From Planctomycetaceae bacterium (GTDB lineage Bacteria; Planctomycetota; Planctomycetia; Pirellulales; Thermoguttaceae), in contig WRCR01000157.1 in NCBI GenBank assembly GCA_009783865.1, positions 1 through 8,209 of the forward strand: a stretch of DNA of 8,209 nucleotides. Direction: 5' to 3'. Shown here piece by piece: positions 6,999 to 8,209 of this stretch. The notes below the pieces were generated by a model that was given only the letters and a program-made list of their open reading frames with translations, made no database searches and was not told the DNA's origin. A program made the translations under genes and the position numbers. How positions within the stretch are numbered: the stretch's first letter is position 1; the number at the start of each line of letters is the position of its first letter.

Positions 6999-8111
6999 AT
7001 GAAAACAATACCAGCCGAGAATACCCAATTAGTCGGTAATTCGGAAGCGATGCAGAACATACAGCGGCTCATTGACCGCATCGCTGCGACTGACTCTACC
7101 GTTGTAATACTCGGTGAAACCGGAACGGGAAAAGAACTTGTTGCTAAAGCAGTTCACGACCGCAGTGCGAGAAAGGATAAGCCCTTCGTTGCCGTAAATT
7201 GCGGTGCGCTGCCGGAAACACTAATCGAGAGTGAACTCTTCGGACATTGCAAGGGAAGTTTCACCGGTGCGGATACAAACAGAACCGGCTTGCTTGAAGT
7301 TGCTGACGGCGGGACGCTGTTTCTTGACGAAATCGGCGAATTGCCGAAAGGAGTGCAGGCAAAGTTGCTGCGCTTTCTCGAATGCGGTGAAGTCCGAAAA
7401 ATCGGCGAAAATAAAGCGGCAATCTGCGATGTCCGTGTTGTTTGCGCAACACTGCAAAACCTTGAATCGATGGTAGGACGCGGGGACTTTCGGGAAGACC
7501 TCTGGTTCCGCATCAACACGTTTGAAATCTGTCTTCCGAATCTGCGGGAACGAAAAGAGGACTTGCCGCAGTTGATTCTTTATCTCTCGAAACGATTTTC
7601 GCAAACGCATCCGGCAATTCAGGAGGCAGCGGATATATCGCAGTTATTTACGAAAGAAGCAATCAATTGGCTTTTGAGTTATGACTATCCCGGCAATGTT
7701 CGTCAACTGTCGAACACGCTGGAACATTCTTTGATTCTTTCGGAAAAACTGCCGGTAAACGAAAGTATGCTGCCGGAAGCGTTGCGTCCGCGTGTGCGCA
7801 TCCATTCGGAAAGTCCGGCGGCAGAAAATGGTGAAGGCGTTGACAATGACGACAAATGGACCGTGCGTCCGACGATTAACAAATACCATGTGAATGCCGC
7901 CGATGACGAGGTCTTTGATTCGGAAGACAAGCCGAGATGTTTTCCGGCAATAACGCCGGTGCAGACGCTGCGTGAATTGGAAATGCAGGCGATATGTATG
8001 TCTCTGGAACGGCACGCAGGCAATAAGGTAAAAGCAGCGGAAGAATTGGGAATCAGTTTGAAAACTCTCTATAACAAATTGAATCGGGCTGATGGAAAAT
8101 GCACGGCGTGA
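6999..8111 (+). CDS. Sigma-54-dependent activator (bacterial enhancer-binding protein), no N-terminal sensor domain
   Basis: This 370-residue cytoplasmic activator remodels sigma-54 RNA polymerase at the cost of ATP. The AAA+ domain begins at LVGNSEAMQ (about 11-19). Walker A is GETGTGKE (39-46), the sigma-54 contact loop is GSFTGA (86-91; the common form is GAFTGA), and Walker B is GGTLFLDEIGELP (104-116). FREDLWFR (164-171) holds the likely arginine finger, and YPGNVRQL (230-237) the sensor II region. An acidic, probably flexible linker spans about 265-320. A Fis-type helix-turn-helix closes the protein (about 324-362, NKVKAAEELGISLKTLYNKL). There is no receiver, GAF or PAS domain ahead of the AAA+ module, as in PspF-type proteins, so its control must come from partner proteins, transcription or the linker. 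The gene starts 28 bases after the transporter stop, with no terminator seen between, so the two are probably cotranscribed. Target promoters are unknown and none was seen in this window. Confidence 0.92.
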   Translation: MKTIPAENTQLVGNSEAMQNIQRLIDRIAATDSTVVILGETGTGKELVAKAVHDRSARKDKPFVAVNCGALPETLIESELFGHCKGSFTGADTNRTGLLEVADGGTLFLDEIGELPKGVQAKLLRFLECGEVRKIGENKAAICDVRVVCATLQNLESMVGRGDFREDLWFRINTFEICLPNLRERKEDLPQLILYLSKRFSQTHPAIQEAADISQLFTKEAINWLLSYDYPGNVRQLSNTLEHSLILSEKLPVNESMLPEALRPRVRIHSESPAAENGEGVDNDDKWTVRPTINKYHVNAADDEVFDSEDKPRCFPAITPVQTLRELEMQAICMSLERHAGNKVKAAEELGISLKTLYNKLNRADGKCTA

Positions 8112-8209
8112 AATAAATGAGTACCTTATTTAGCCGGTACTCCGGCGAAACTTGCGTCTCTTGAAGGCGGACTACCATTTCTCCGTGCTTTATGATATAA
8201 AGTATGCAA
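8112..8209. other. Right-hand end: no convincing gene; two overlapping hairpins
   Basis: This stretch follows the activator's stop. GAGTACC (8119-8125) can pair with GGTACTC (8136-8142), and the overlapping GCCGG (8133-8137) with CCGGC (8142-8146); the two structures exclude each other. Neither is followed by a T-tract, so a factor-independent terminator is not supported. A short frame 8121-8192 reads GTPAKLASLEGGLPFLRAL and looks protein-like, but it has no start codon and a stop on both sides. It could be a remnant or chance. The next gene is not visible. Confidence 0.35.

Noticed and set aside
8204..8209. ATG at the right edge as the start of a next gene
   Set aside because: Only two codons are visible and there is no convincing ribosome binding site at normal spacing.

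Overview
The window looks like chromosomal DNA from a planctomycete with moderate GC (judged by eye, not counted). I infer this from three proteins. The large RND/MMPL transporter opens with an FKMSRLDLINPNSSFN / EFGDNDEVVVVVEG stretch, and the SMC-like ATPase opens with MNITGLEIERFGIW / GLNVFYGGNEAGKST; both resemble planctomycete homologues I recall. The metallophosphoesterase has the odd YWAGG..D / DYWALGG form of its motifs. The phylum assignment rests on memory of these families and not on a search. No rRNA, tRNA, CRISPR array or insertion sequence was seen.

Left half (1-3590, minus strand): a two-gene SbcD/SbcC-like (YhaO/YhaN-like) unit. The first gene (3590-2028) encodes a 520-residue SbcD/Mre11-fold protein. 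One base after its stop the second gene starts (2026) and runs off the left edge; its first 675 codons are open without a stop. It encodes an SMC/Rad50-type AAA ATPase with a Walker A motif, long coiled coils and a transmembrane hairpin. The two proteins presumably form a complex, but the nuclease-fold partner has lost most of its metal-binding residues.

Middle (3591-3844): a 254-bp divergent intergenic region. It carries a perfect 22-bp AT-rich palindrome overlapping a plausible rightward promoter, further copies of the same TTTTACAA half-site (one overlapping a plausible leftward promoter), and a hairpin plus T-tract that reads as a minus-strand terminator.

Right half (3845-8111, plus strand): a probable operon of a 1041-residue MMPL/RND transporter (HpnN-like topology, 12 predicted membrane segments) followed 28 bp later by a 370-residue sigma-54 activator with no N-terminal sensor domain. 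The last 98 bases hold no convincing gene, only two overlapping, mutually exclusive small hairpins.

Most worth following up: the apparently degenerate nuclease translationally coupled to a membrane-anchored Rad50-like ATPase, and the shared-motif operator region between the two divergent units.
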